Source of the DNA: Nematostella vectensis
Lineage: Eukaryota; Cnidaria; Anthozoa; Actiniaria; Edwardsiidae
Assembly: GCF_932526225.1 (NCBI RefSeq)
Contig: NC_064042.1
Span: 14,517,040-14,581,039, forward strand
DNA length: 64,000 nt
Direction of reading: 5' to 3'
Shown here piece after piece: positions 1 through 10,800 of this stretch. Numbering within the stretch: the first letter of the stretch is position 1; each line of letters starts with the position of its first letter. The notes under the pieces are model-generated. The model was not told the DNA's origin, ran no database searches, and saw nothing but the letters and a program-made list of their open reading frames with translations. The translations under genes and the position numbers were made by a program.

Positions 1-1634
1 ATGAACTCGCCACCACCATTGGTTAACTCGCTACCACCATTGGTTAACTCGCCACCACCATTGGTTAACTCGCTAACACCATTGGTTAACTCGCCACCAC
101 CATTGATTAACTCGCTAACATCATTGGTTACTCGCTAACACCGTTGGTTAACTCAGTGCCACAATTGGTTAACTCGCTTCCACCATTGGTTAACTCGCCA
201 TCACCTTGGTTAACTAGCTGCCACCATCGGTTAACTCGCAACCACTAATAATGAACTCGCCACCACCATTGGTTAACTCGCCACCACCAATAATTAACTC
301 GCCACCACCATTGGTTAACTCGCTACCACCTTGGTTAACTCGTTAATACCATTGGTTAACTCGCCACCACCATTGGTTGACTCGCAAACATCATTGGTTA
401 CTCGTTAACACCGTTAGTTAACTCGACACCGCCATTGGTTAACTCGCCACCATCATTGATTAACTCGCTAACACCATTGATTACTCGTTAACACCGTTGA
501 TTAACTCGCTGCCACAATTGGTTAACTCGCCACCAACTTGGTTAACTCGCTGTCACCATCGGTTAACTCGTCACCACTAATAATGAACTCGCCACCACCA
601 TTGGTTTACTCGCCACCACTTTGGTTAACTCGCCACCACCGTTGGTTAACTCGCTGTCACAATTGGTTAACTCGCCACTAACTTGGTTAACTCGCTGCCA
701 CCATCGGTTAACTCGTCACCACTAATAATAAACTCGCCACCACCATTGGTTAACTCGCCACCACCTTGGTTAACTCGCCACCACCATTGGTTAACTCGCC
801 ACCACCATTGGTTAACTCGCCACCACCATTGGTTAACTCGCTAACAACATTGGTTAACTCGCCACCACTAATAATTAACTCGCCACCACCATTAGTTAAC
901 TCGCCACCGCCTTGGTTAACTCGTTAATGCCATTGGTTAACTCGCGACCACCATTGGTTCACTCGCTAACATAATTTGTTTACTTGCCACCACCATTGGT
1001 TAACTCGCTAACACCGTTGGTTAACTCGCTAACACCGTTGGTTAACTCACCACAGCCATTGGTTAACTCGCTTTAACCATTGGTAAACTCGCCACCACCT
1101 TGGTTAACTCGCTGCCACCATCGGTTAACTCGCCACCACTAATAATGAACTCGCCACCACCATTGGTTAACTCGCCACCACCAATAATTAACTCGCCATT
1201 ACCATTGGTTAACCCGCCACCACCTTGGTTAACTCGTTAATAACATTGGTTAACTCGAAACCACCATTTGTTAACTCGCTAACACCATTGGTTAACTTGC
1301 TACCACCATTGGTTAACTCGCTACCACCATTTGTTAACTCGCAACCACCATTGGTTAACCCCCCACCACCATCGGTTAACTCGCCACCACCATTGGTTAA
1401 CTCGCCACCACCAATAATTAACTCGCCACCACCATTGGTTAACTCGCCACCACCTTGGTTAACTCGTTAATACCATTGGTTAATTCGCCACCACCAATAA
1501 TTAACTCGCCACCACCATTGGTTAACTCGCTACCACAATTGATTAACTCGCTGCCACCTTTAACTAACTCGCCACCACCATTGGTTAACTCGCCACCACC
1601 ATTGGTCAACTCGCTAACACCATTGGATAATATT
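1..1634. repeat. 21-bp minisatellite array (GTTAACTCGC type)
   Basis: Tandem repeat with a 21-bp unit whose core is TTGGTTAACTCGCCACCACC. There are about 78 imperfect copies, and the array continues beyond the left edge of the window. Because 21 is a multiple of 3, it stays open for short stretches in several frames and yields pseudo-peptides of VNSPPPL type. These are by-products of the repeat, not proteins. A shorter array of the same unit lies inverted at 4670-4860. On the plus strand this array lies upstream of the Ig-like exon, so it may be intronic or 5' to that broken gene. Confidence 0.95.
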
Positions 1635-1688
1635 CGCCACTTAAGTGGCTGCACTTACACAAAGCCATTCAGTTCTTCTAGTTCTCAG

Positions 1689-1945
1689 GGGCGGGTTTAG
1701 GGGAGGGGCTGTGTGTGGGGAGGGGCTGTGGTTGGTGAGGGGCTGTGGGTGGTCAGGGGCTGTGGGTGGTCAGGGGCTGTGGGTGGTCAGGGGCTCTGGG
1801 TGGGGGGAGTCGCTGTGTGTGGGGAGAGGGCTGTGGTTGGGGGGAGGGGCTGTGGGTGGGGAGGGGCTGTGGGTGGGGGGAGGGGCTGTGGGTGGGGAGG
1901 GGCTGTGGGTGGGGAGGGGCTGTGGGTGGGGAGGGGTTGTGTGGG
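1689..1945 (+). repeat. G-rich minisatellite, about 17-19 bp unit
   Basis: Tandem copies built on GGCTGTGGGTGGGGAGG, with variants in which the end of the unit reads TGGTCAGG. All G runs are on the plus strand. Runs of three to six G recur every few bases, which fits a G-quadruplex-forming strand. The open frames in both strands (Gly/Trp-rich and Pro/His-rich) are repeat artefacts. Confidence 0.9.
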
Positions 1946-2339
1946 CTGCATCCCCTCCTAGGAGAGAAAAAAAGACAATCACCTTCTCGGGTGACTGACA
2001 TCGTGCTGGAGCCCATCTTGAAATATGCTGGGTGCGCCCCTGGTTTTATTGATGTTCGTATGAGCCTTTATAAATAGGACAAGCTCACATTATATGCTCC
2101 TAGAATGCATTCTACTTTTAGACGTAATTCGATGGTCATTACTGGATTTTCAAAATGATAAGATATTTCAATATTAAAGATAGAACCGGAAAAACTGTGT
2201 CACGCAATGATTTTGACAGTAAGAATGATCTGACAAGTGACTGTGTCACGCAAGACGGACTCTTAAAGGCAGCCAGTGGGGCCGAAGAATCATTGTTGCA
2301 CTTACTTATCATTTCGCTACCTTTTTACCTTTTTTACAG

Positions 2340-2699
2340 CTTTCGCAGTTGATGATAACTTCAAGCCCATAAGCAATATCAGCGCTACAACTGGCGACAC
2401 GGTCTACTTCAACTTTACCACCAAAAACACCGCACAACTTAGCGAAGCAGTATTTGGACGATACAACAGCTCTCTGAACAAAATCTCTGAGTTCTACATG
2501 TCGAGATCGTTCAGGGGTGGGAACGACTCAAACGTTCCAGCGAAAGTGGCTTCCAGACTGGAATTCATTGGCAACTTAAGTCAAGGTGAAGCGTGGTTTT
2601 AGCTGAGCAAGGTGAAGACCGAAGACTCGGGGATGTACGCAGTGAAGGCAGTCATGCCGGGATCGGGCGACCATCATTCAGTCGAGCTAACCGTGCAAT
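2340..2699 (+). pseudogene. Ig-like domain exon with an in-frame stop
   Basis: The exon is bounded by a pyrimidine-rich acceptor (CTTTTTTACAG, ending at 2339) and a GTAAGG donor at 2700. It is 360 bp, phase 1-1, the usual arrangement for an extracellular Ig domain. The translation starts FAVDDNF, has a B-strand-like GDTVYFNF and ends with the F-strand signature KTEDSGMYAVKAV followed by VELTVQ, as in V-set or I-set domains. The positions normally holding the two disulfide cysteines carry other residues (F/N in strand B, V in strand F). A TAG at 2600-2602, after GEAWF, cuts the frame just before the F strand, while the frame after it is still open and still Ig-like. Several N-glycosylation sequons are present (NIS, NFT, NSS, NDS, NLS). 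The exon probably belongs to a cell-surface IgSF protein of cnidarian type, now a pseudogene or a null allele. A sequencing error at the stop is not excluded. Confidence 0.6.
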
Positions 2700-2805
2700 G
2701 TAAGGAACATGCGCAAGAAGCGCACACGTAAAGATATACGCATGCTTTATATACATGATGGACTTGTAGCAGAGACCTGCTCTTGCATCGTAACGTACTC
2801 TATTA

Positions 2806-2962
2806 TTATCTATTTATTTATTCATCCATTCATCTATTCTTCTATTCATCTATTTATCTTTTCGTCTTTTCTTATATTCGTCTATTCGTCTATTCGTCTA
2901 TTCATCTATTCATCTATTCATCTATTCGTCTATTCGTCTATTCGTCTAATTATCTATTTGAA
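2806..2962. repeat. 8-bp tandem repeat TCTATTCA/TCTATTCG
   Basis: About 19 imperfect copies of an octamer, TCTATTCA grading into TCTATTCG. They lie in the interval between the Ig-like exon and the stalk exon, so probably within an intron. The FIYSSIHL-type open frames are repeat artefacts. Confidence 0.9.
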
Positions 2963-3529
2963 GTCTAGTTTAGTTTAAGTCTTTAATAGAGAAGACAAAC
3001 ATCTAATACACCTAGCTTTATTTATGCCTCTTTCACATAGGTGTAAAAGGGAGTTTATGTGGTAAAACTACGCAAACTACAGTTTCATATATATAATCCT
3101 ATTCTCGTGGTCACCCACGGAGGATTTATGAATAAAGCTTTTTTTTCAACATACCAGGGCCATAACAGGGGTGGGACACTGGGGGAACGTGCTCCGCACC
3201 CACCAACCACCAAATATTTTTAAAAATGCAAGGAAATGACCAGCAGGGGCCTGGCCGCCCACCACCCAGCACCCCCCCTCCCCCCATTATTTTTTCTATA
3301 ATTTCTATATCGCATATCATATAAATGCAAAGCAATGTGCTTTTAACACCCTTTCTCATGTTATGTTTATCCCATGCTAAAAAGTTTATCTTTCAAACTA
3401 CAGCGCGAGACAAGCAATTATTCAGGCAACGCATCGTTTATTGATTTAATTAGAACCTTTGCTAATTTTATTGACTTTCTTTAAATCTGTGTCTTTATTA
3501 CTTTGCATGTTATATCACCATTATATCCC

Positions 3530-3765
3530 GAGCTATTTTTTAGATTATGAACTAAGCTGTCAAAGAATGTTGTAAAAATACTTACAGTGATTGTAAATAT
3601 CTCAAATTAAATATTATATTTGTGTAAGTGATTGGATCCAGTATAAAGTGAACCTTTAAATACATAGTCAGACAAGCTCTATTGTAATGTACATTTATTA
3701 TCGTCAAGAGGTGACGGGTCCTCTTCTGGTAGAATATAAAGGGTTCAATTTGATCGCTGAACATT
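3530..3765. repeat. Diverged dispersed repeat, copy A
   Basis: Shares a colinear series of short matches with 54063-54255: GAGCTATTTTTT, ATTATGAACT, GTTGTAA, AATCCAGTATAAAG and TTATTATCG, in the same order and at similar spacing. The repeat family is not recognised. No coding potential is seen. Confidence 0.45.
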
Positions 3766-4101
3766 GACTACCGCTAGCTTTTATGCTATGTTACATTATG
3801 TGTATTGACCTTTATTTTGTTTTTCAAGTTCTGTAGTGATGTCCTGTGTAGTGCGTAGGGGTTTGCCTCGCCGGGATCTCGCGTCCGTTAGCCACCCGCC
3901 CCTCGTCACGTCTATAAATAAATAATTTAAAAACTAAAGAGATGGTCGTGAAAAAATGGGGCTTCCCTGGAACCGAGTTAGATTTTATGTAGCCTTTTTG
4001 ATAACAAGGTTTCCTTATTTAGCGAGTGTCCTGGAGCAGATTATCTACTGTGCCTGGAGATGTTATTTATGGTATGGTTTGACTGTGATTGCTGCTTTCA
4101 G

Positions 4102-4164
4102 ATCCAACCGATCCACCAAAAACTACTACTCCCACCACCAAATCTGGTGCCGGCGTAGTAACAG
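4102..4164 (+). pseudogene. Pro/Thr-rich stalk exon of the Ig-like gene
   Basis: A 63-bp segment between a TGCTTTCAG acceptor (ending 4101) and a GGTAAAAC donor at 4165. It is again phase 1-1, so it joins in frame with the Ig-like exon upstream. The reading is PTDPPKTTTPTTKSGAGVVT: a short Pro/Thr linker ending in a Gly/Val-rich start, as often seen just before a transmembrane segment in IgSF receptors. The Thr-rich run is suitable for O-glycosylation. No transmembrane or cytoplasmic exon follows in this orientation. Instead, an inverted copy of the 5' boundary appears at 4493. I call it part of the same broken gene because phase and order agree. With only 21 codons this remains a moderate call. 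Confidence 0.45.
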
Positions 4165-4492
4165 GTAAAACCTTTTTTTCTAAATCCGTTATATTCTTAA
4201 ACAAAGACAGTTTGACAGTTGAAGTAATATTTGTTCCATTCCTCGCGCGCTAGCGTGGCCATCTTGAAAGTTTTGTGAGGTAAACCAATTCAAACCAATG
4301 AGGATGAGTGGGACGTACTATTTGTTTGACATGAGCTTCACTCGCCAATAAGCGAGGCAAAGAAATAAGAAATAAAGTGTTCATCAGAGCACGACGAAAT
4401 CCTTCTTACTCTCGCACTATAACAATGTCTTGGTGGTCACGGTAGCGCGCATCGCTCTATAAAATGCAAGTTCACTTTGCTTTCTCGGCCAT

Positions 4493-4625
4493 GTTAGCCC
4501 CTCCCCCAAGTTTTCATCAACTGCGAAAGCTGCAAAAAAGGTAAAAAGGTAGCGAAATGATAAGTCAGTGCAACAATGATTCTTCGGCCCACTGAATGCC
4601 TTTAACACTCCATCTTGCGTGATAC
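4493..4625 (-). pseudogene. Inverted truncated copy of the Ig intron/exon boundary
   Basis: The minus strand repeats the sequence around 2240-2358 with roughly 85-90% identity. It includes the intron end (CATTTCGCTACCTTTTTACC), a TTTTTTGCAG acceptor and the first codons FAVDEN of the Ig-like exon. After about 16 exon bases the similarity stops and unrelated sequence follows. Upstream on the minus strand lies the same 21-bp minisatellite. The copy is therefore a segmental, inverted, 3'-truncated duplicate of the locus and not a functional exon. Confidence 0.7.
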
Positions 4626-4669
4626 AACTAGAAATACTGAATGTTTTTGCGTAAGAGCAGCCAATTAAG

Positions 4670-4860
4670 TGACGAGTAAACCAATAGTATTAGCGAGTTA
4701 ACTAATGGTGTTAGCGAGTTAACTAATTGTGGTAGCAAGTTAACTAATTGTGATGGCGAGTTAACCAATGGTGTTAGCGAGTTAACAAATGGTGTTAGCG
4801 AGTTAACTAATTGTGGTGGCGAGTTAACCAGTAATGTTGGCGAGTTAACCAACTGTTGTG
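4670..4860 (-). repeat. Inverted short array of the 21-bp minisatellite
   Basis: About nine copies of the reverse complement of the unit at 1-1634 (GCGAGTTAAC core, 21-bp spacing). Its orientation relative to the truncated Ig boundary matches the plus-strand arrangement, so it was duplicated with it. Confidence 0.9.
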
Positions 4861-4865
4861 TTTGC

Positions 4866-6830
4866 GGTGCTGAGTTTGTGTTGTCAATTTATCGCGCGAC
4901 CGAATAAGCGATATAACGAACGCCATATTTCAAAACAAGTTTCTTGATAAATTTAGTAGTGATCATACAATTAAAGCGTGGTACATTTGAACAAGGTATC
5001 GAAATTTGGCATTAGAATTTTTAACATTGCGTACGTAACAAATCTTGGTTCCATCAAATCATTTTTTTCATTTCTCAAAAGGCTTAATTTTTTAGGGGTT
5101 CGATGAAGCTTCCAATTATAAAGCTAGAGAATTAAAAGCATTTCACTAAAAGGGAGAGAGAAAAAAGGAAAAAATGCTTTGATGATAGAAGGTAATTGAT
5201 GTGATTGATTTTTTTTATTTAATAATAATAATTTGATATAAGCTAGAGCCCACCGAATGTGCCCACGGCTCTGATTAGGGGCACAAATTGTGTTGATGAT
5301 AATATACATATCGCTCCTTTTATTAGGTCAAGGACTCATCCACGGATGCAGCAAGCTTGTTGAATATTATTGGTCAGTGCCAGTATATTAGTCAGCTCTT
5401 ATGGAGTTTTTTAATAAGAAACTTCCAGCCTGAATTTCAAAAAGATGAATAAGAAATAAAAGTCTACGAAAATGTTTAGAATGGTCTTAGCCACTGTTTA
5501 AGAAGTGCATTCAAGGGACCTTAAAAATAATATTTATCCTTACTTTTAAATTTTTGGGTGATGGGGTAGTTTATAAAAGAACCAATCGCATAAGGTGATT
5601 CGCAGTAACAGTCAGATGTACATTAATTTGCGAGCCAGTCTGTCCTTTCGAGTCCGTAGTTCCCTAATAAAAATACACGCAGTAGGCGCGAAACCCTCGC
5701 TGAGTCAGGTTTCGCTTTAGGTCGGGTGAGCACTCGGAGAGAGTTCGGAGAAAACGGCGAAAGTACAGCCATCTAACAACCCTTCGTTTTGGAGAATTCT
5801 CGCGGTTTCTGTGCTCATTTGTGCTTTCGGCACTCACGCCATTATCGCGACATTTTGGGACTTTCCGCCAAAGGAGAGATAGCTAGCAGTCTTGAAATAC
5901 GTTGGAATTTTGCACTAAGGATACTCGATGTAATTTTTACCGTTTATCGTTGCACTGAAAATAAAAACCATGTTACTACTCCGAATGAGTTTTTTTTTTT
6001 GTTCGGTTATTGATGGCGTGACGTAACAGGAGGAGTTCGTTCCAGACCATATGCCTACTTACAGTTTATCCCCGCACAGGAAACCCAATAAGAATTACAG
6101 GGAGTAGGCCCATTTTGAATGATTGCAATTATTTCCCTCTGATCAAATGACGGACCATCATGAAGTGGTTACTATTACTCGTCTACCATCGTTTTCGTTC
6201 AGCAGGCAAGCTGAAACAAAAGAGGGGTCGTCCTTCAAACATCACATTTTGACACATCCATCGGTGGAACAAATTGTAAATGATAGTAATTTTGCATATC
6301 GGTCGTTGTGCATTTCAGGTTCCAGCCCTGGAGTTAAAATATAAAAGAATTTGTATTGAAGAGTTGTTGAATTGATATATAGGCTTTTAAAATGCCATAT
6401 AGTTAATTTAGTGGCATTTTGCCATTGAAGAGATAAATTTCTACCAATAACCCCTAGTATACCTGGCTAAAATTTCAAATGCCGTTGTAAAATAAGCCAC
6501 CTAACCAAATAGTTACCTAATAAATTTATAAAAGGACTGTAATAAACACCGACCTCGCGCCGACCTAGTAAATGCTACTCTGTTGCCCTTGCCTAATATT
6601 TCACAGGGGGTACCCCAAGGGGTGAAAAGGCGTGTATATTTTCATCAAAAAGAATTAAAGATAGCAACAAACAAACAAAAATAAAGATAAATATAAATGA
6701 ACAGGAAATCAGGATCTTTTCTTAAATCTGATTATTATTTTCTGCTGAAAGGGGAATGTAATGGATTTTCCTGTTCGATTTTATTTCGTGACTATAGCTG
6801 GGTTTCTCGAGTTTTTTAATTTTGTTAGAT
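4866..6830. other. AT-rich stretch, no gene supported
   Basis: Non-coding-looking sequence with homopolymer runs and a short AAT repeat near 5221. Open frames are under 75 codons, without recognisable motifs or paired splice sites. Confidence 0.6.
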
Positions 6831-6832
6831 GT

Positions 6833-8177
6833 GCGTGAGATATCAAATGGTCCGTCCCCTCCTCCCCCCGTGAGATATCAAATAATCCGTCCCCTCCTCC
6901 CCCCTCGTGAGATATCAAATGGTCCGTTCCCTCCTCCCCCTCGTGAGATATCAAATGGTCCGTCCCCTCCTCCCCCTCGTGAGATATCAAATGGTCCGTC
7001 CCCTCCTCCCCCCTCGTGAGATATCAAATGGTCCGTCCCCTCCTCCCCCCCCGTGAGATATCAAATGGTCCGTCCCCTCCTCCCCCTCGTGAGATATCAA
7101 ATGGTCCGTCCCCTCCTCTCCCTCGTGAGATATCAAATGGTCCGTCCCCTCCTCCCCCCTCGTGAGATATCAAATGGTCCGTCCCCTCCTCCCCCCCGTG
7201 AGATATTAAATGGTCCGTCCCCTCCTCCCCCCTTGAGATATCAAATGGTCCGTCCCCAACTCCCCCTCGTGATATATCAAATGGTCCGTCCCCTCCTCCC
7301 CCTCGTGAGATATCAAATGGTCCGTCCCCTCCTCCCCCTCGTGAGATATCAAATGGTCCGTCTTCTCCTCCCCCCTCCTGAGATATCAAATGGTCCGTCC
7401 CCTCATCCCCCTCGTGAGATATCAAATGGTCCGTCCCCTCCTCCCCCCTCGTGATATATCAAATGGTCCGTTCCCTCCTCCCCCTCGTGATATATCAAAT
7501 GGTCCGTCCCCTCCTCCCCCTCGTGAGATATCAAATGGTCCGTCCCCTCCTCCCCCCTTCTGAGATATCAAATGGTCCGTCTTCTCCTCCCCCCTCGTGA
7601 GATATCAAATGGTCCGTCTTCTCCTCCCCCCGTGAGATATCAAATGGTCCGTCCCCTCCTCCCCCTCGTGAGATATCAAATGTTCCGTCCCCTCCTCCCC
7701 CTCGTGATATATCAAATGGTCCGTCCCCTCCTCCCCCCTCGTGATATATCAAATGGTCCGTCCCCTCCTCCCTCTCGTGAGATATCAAATGGTCCGTCTT
7801 CTCCTCCCCCTCGTGAGATATCAAATGGTCTGTCTTCTCCTCCCCCTCGTGAGATATCAAATGGTCCGTCCCCTCCTCCCCCCTTTTGAGATATCAAATG
7901 GTCCGTCTTCTCCTCCCCCCTCGTGAGATTCCAAATGGTCCGTCTTCTCCTCCCCCTCGTGAGATATCAAATGGTCCGTCCCCTCCTCCCCCTCGTGATA
8001 TATCAAATGTTCCGTCCCCTCCTCCCCCCTCGTGATATATCAAATGGTCCGTCCCCTCCTCCCTCTCGTGAGATATCAAATGGTCCGTCTTCTCCTCCCC
8101 CTCGTGAGATATCAAATGGTCTGTCTTCTCCTCTCCCTCGTGAGATATCAAATGGTCCGTCCCCACCTCCCCCCTCG

Positions 8178-8180
<3 letters not shown>
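6833..8180. repeat. 36-bp minisatellite with GATATC in each unit
   Basis: About 37 copies of a 36-bp unit: GAGATATCAAATGGTCCGTC followed by a CT-rich tract (CCCTCCTCCCCCTCGT). Variants include TATATC for GATATC, and CTTCTCC for CCCCTCC in the right half. Length is kept close to a multiple of 3, giving long but meaningless open frames on both strands (DISRGGGGDGPF-like and REISNGPSPPPP-like). The pyrimidine-rich half is homopurine on the minus strand. Confidence 0.97.
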
Positions 8181-8320
<140 letters not shown>

Positions 8321-8513
8321 TTATTCATGGCACCTTATAAAACATTTACATCGGCGTAAATCCACAAATAACATGTTTTTCTTACTTTGCCTTTTGCATT
8401 TTTTTGCTTGTTTCGAATGATTAGGGACGTCACTGTACGTTGTCATCAAGCTTCACATTTCTTGCCTTCATACATTCAAAAATATTCCCGCTCTACACTT
8501 TGCTTTGTTTTCA

Positions 8514-9318
8514 TTCCCGCTCTACACTTTGCTTTGTTCTGAGAGGGAATCGTCCTAATTCAGCCCTACACGCGTTCGAGCTACAGTATCGGTTTACGCC
8601 GAGAAGCCATTTTAGAAACTTGGTGTGGACCATTTTTATTGGATCTTTTTCTAACTTTCCCTTGTGGTCCGCTCCCCATATTTCGCTTCCATAAAGTAGG
8701 ATTGGTTGTATCAAGGTGTCAAAAAGGAGGAGAGTTAGTTTGATATCTTGTCTGAAGTGCTCTCCCATTTCTTTTCTTAACTTGAACATCGCTTTTAATG
8801 CTACCTTTTTTAGCTCCTTCTTAGCCAAATTAAAATTTCCATAAGGGCAAAAATGGAGTCCAAGGTACTTATAACTTTTGACATTTTCTATTTTATAAGT
8901 TCCGTAAAAGATTCGGTAATTATTCATAGTTTTCCCGGTGTTATTAAAAATCATTACTTTTGTTTTATCTAAATTGATGGATAGTTCGGATGCTTTGCAA
9001 TATTCTTCGAGGCTGTTCAGATATTTTTGCAGGCCCTTTGCTGATTTTGATAGGATAACTAAGTCGTCGGCATAGAGAATGCAACTTAATGGCACACCGT
9101 TTAGGTCAATATAATTTCGGTGTTTTTCATTTAGTTTTTCTGGGAGGTCGCTCAAGTAAAAATTAAACAACGTTGGCGAAATTATACAGCCTTCTACGCC
9201 TGCGTAGCATCGAAAGGATTCAGTTATGGAGCTTCCAATTTTTATGGAAGACTTGTCATTTGAGTACATTGATTGGATTATGTCGAGGAAACGCCCAGTA
9301 ACACCTACTGCTTTTTTT
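8514..9318 (-). pseudogene. LINE reverse transcriptase, palm to C-terminal part
   Basis: In order the minus strand encodes VTGRFLDIIQSMY, an SSITESFRCYAGVEGCIISPTLFN-like stretch (cut here; equivalent to the VRQGCxLSPxLFN motif with the Q lost), YADD in the context ILYADDLVILSKSA, and NLDKTKVMIF. Thumb-like sequence follows (YKYLGLHF, LLFDTLIQPILLYGSEIWG). YADD carries two of the catalytic aspartates. The segment that should hold the first aspartate (the VDFxKAFD motif) is missing, replaced by a run of C and A (G and T on the plus strand) at 9309-9331. The copy ends at a stop near 8511, next to a roughly 26-bp direct duplication. Its function in life was target-primed reverse transcription. 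This copy cannot make an active enzyme. Confidence 0.85.
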
Positions 9319-9331
9319 TTTGGGGGGGGGG

Positions 9332-9570
9332 GGTTTAGCTTTGATATGCTTGTCAATTAGTGACTTTAGAGCGAAAATACTGTCTATTGTTCCTTGCTCT
9401 TTCCTAAAACCACATTGTTCTGTTATCAAAATGCCCTTCGCCGTTAGGTGATTGTATAATCTTTTGTTCATGATTGACATAAAAACTTTGTCTAACGTGG
9501 ACAAAAGTGTTACGCCCCTGTAGTTTTCAGGTTTCGATGGATCTTCCTTCTTAGGAATCGGGACTATCGT
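9332..9570 (-). pseudogene. LINE reverse transcriptase, fingers part
   Basis: The minus-strand frame reads IVPIPKKEDPSKPENYRGV, then TLLSTLDKVFMSIMNKRLYN and GILITEQCGFRKEQGTIDSI, the N-terminal fingers motifs of LINE RTs. It ends at the C/A homopolymer that replaces the first catalytic motif. It is in a different frame from the palm fragment. Upstream it abuts the linker fragment directly: KAPGADNI is followed almost at once by IVPIPKK, where intact LINEs have several dozen residues between them. This indicates a second internal deletion. Confidence 0.8.
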
Positions 9571-10204
9571 TCAATATGTTGTCCGCGCCTGGTGCCTTCC
9601 AAGATTTTAGTTTTTCTATGGCTTTTATAATTTCTTCCTCGCTTATTCTGTAGTCCAGGGGCCCCTCCCGATAGTTCCCATGATCTATTCGTCCGTTTTG
9701 CTTGGGCTGTGCTCCATTTGTTGCATTCAAATTTTTGAAGTGCTGAAAAAATTTTCCCGCATTTTCAGTCTCAATTGGGGACGCTTTTGTTGACTTACCG
9801 ATGTGGAAACATTTTTTCAACTGTCTCCATAAAGACTTAGAATTTCTAAAGTCGATATTATTGATTATGTTCGCGTAATGATTTTCTTTTTTTCTTTTGC
9901 ACGTTTTTTTAAAGATTCTCCTTTCCCGATTCAGAGCATCTCTTAAAGAATGATTGTTTGGTTCTTTCGAGATTCGGTATCCAAGCGAGCGAATGTTTTC
10001 CTTTTCTATTTTACATTCCTCGTCAAACCATGGTTTGCTGTTCTGATTGTTTACCGTTTTTGTGTTTTGATACTTCGTGCCCGCCGCCTCGCATGCCTCT
10101 CTAAGCGCTTGCGTAAATTGAGCGGTCATTGTCTCTGTGCTATGGTTTTTAAGTGCGTCGCTTAGTTTTTGTTGCATATTATTAGAAACTAAAATCTCTT
10201 TCAA
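9571..10204 (-). pseudogene. LINE inter-domain region before the RT
   Basis: Open for about 210 codons. It contains SKPWFDEECK, RRIFKKTCKRKKENHY and, near its end, ISEEEIIKAIEKLKSWKAPG, the block that opens LINE RT domains. It is typical of the segment between endonuclease and RT. The frame differs from both RT fragments. No independent function is expected. Confidence 0.75.
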
Positions 10205-10229
10205 TTTCTCCTGTATTCCGTCCTTCCAG

Positions 10230-10800
10230 ATAAGTCTTTTAAATTCTGTTAATCCTTCATTTTGGTCTGTCCTCTCTGCCTATGCACCCTTTGATGGGCT
10301 CCGGACAGATAAAGCATAAGATAGAGAGCAATGATCAGTTGGATGTGGCTCCAGAGGTTTGACAATAAAATAGTTAATGCTATTCATGATGTTATTTGAA
10401 GCAATCACATAATCTACAACGCTACTTCCGTTATATTTGAAACATGTTTTTCTTCCCTCGAGATCCCCAACTGATCTTCCGTTCAGAATTCTGAGATTGA
10501 AAGCCGTACAAAGCTCTATAAGATTTTTCCCTCAGCTATCTGTCGTGATTACGTCTTGAGAATTTCTGCGATTTGTTGTATCTGTCTTATAAATCTTCTG
10601 GAAGTTCGAAGAAGTTTTAGCTGTTATCATCGTTTAATACATATTCCTGCAAAGCTTCATGTCGCGCATTAAAGTCACCTTATACAATGACGTCACCTTT
10701 TGTTGAAAAATAAAGTATTTCTATTTCGAGATCATCAAGTAATTCATTGTTATTCTCTCTTTGTGGACTTCCTCGTTCGACTGACCATAACAACTTCTCA
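10230..10800 (-). pseudogene. LINE apurinic-type endonuclease remnant
   Basis: The minus strand contains GDVIV, a stop, then GDFNARH (the GDFN motif of APE endonucleases). Further on come ELCTAFNLRILNGRSVGD, GRKTCFKYNGSSVVDYVIAS and HPTDHCSLSYAL, matching the C-terminal part of the fold, including the final (S/T)DH motif. Several stops interrupt it. The N-terminal third of the domain is not recognisable, so the element is 5'-truncated or eroded around 10.8 kb. Confidence 0.7.

Noticed and set aside
1225-1700. Open frames encoding VNSPPPL-type repeats
   Set aside because: They are translations of the 21-bp minisatellite; frames exist on both strands and begin at non-ATG codons.
3126-3300. Possible further hAT-like MITE with G/C runs
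   Set aside because: No matching inverted ends or target duplication could be identified.
4380-4420. CTGATGA-like cores on the opposite strand (also near 18085 and 52548) as further hammerheads
   Set aside because: No GAAA at the proper distance and no pairing stem I or stem III.
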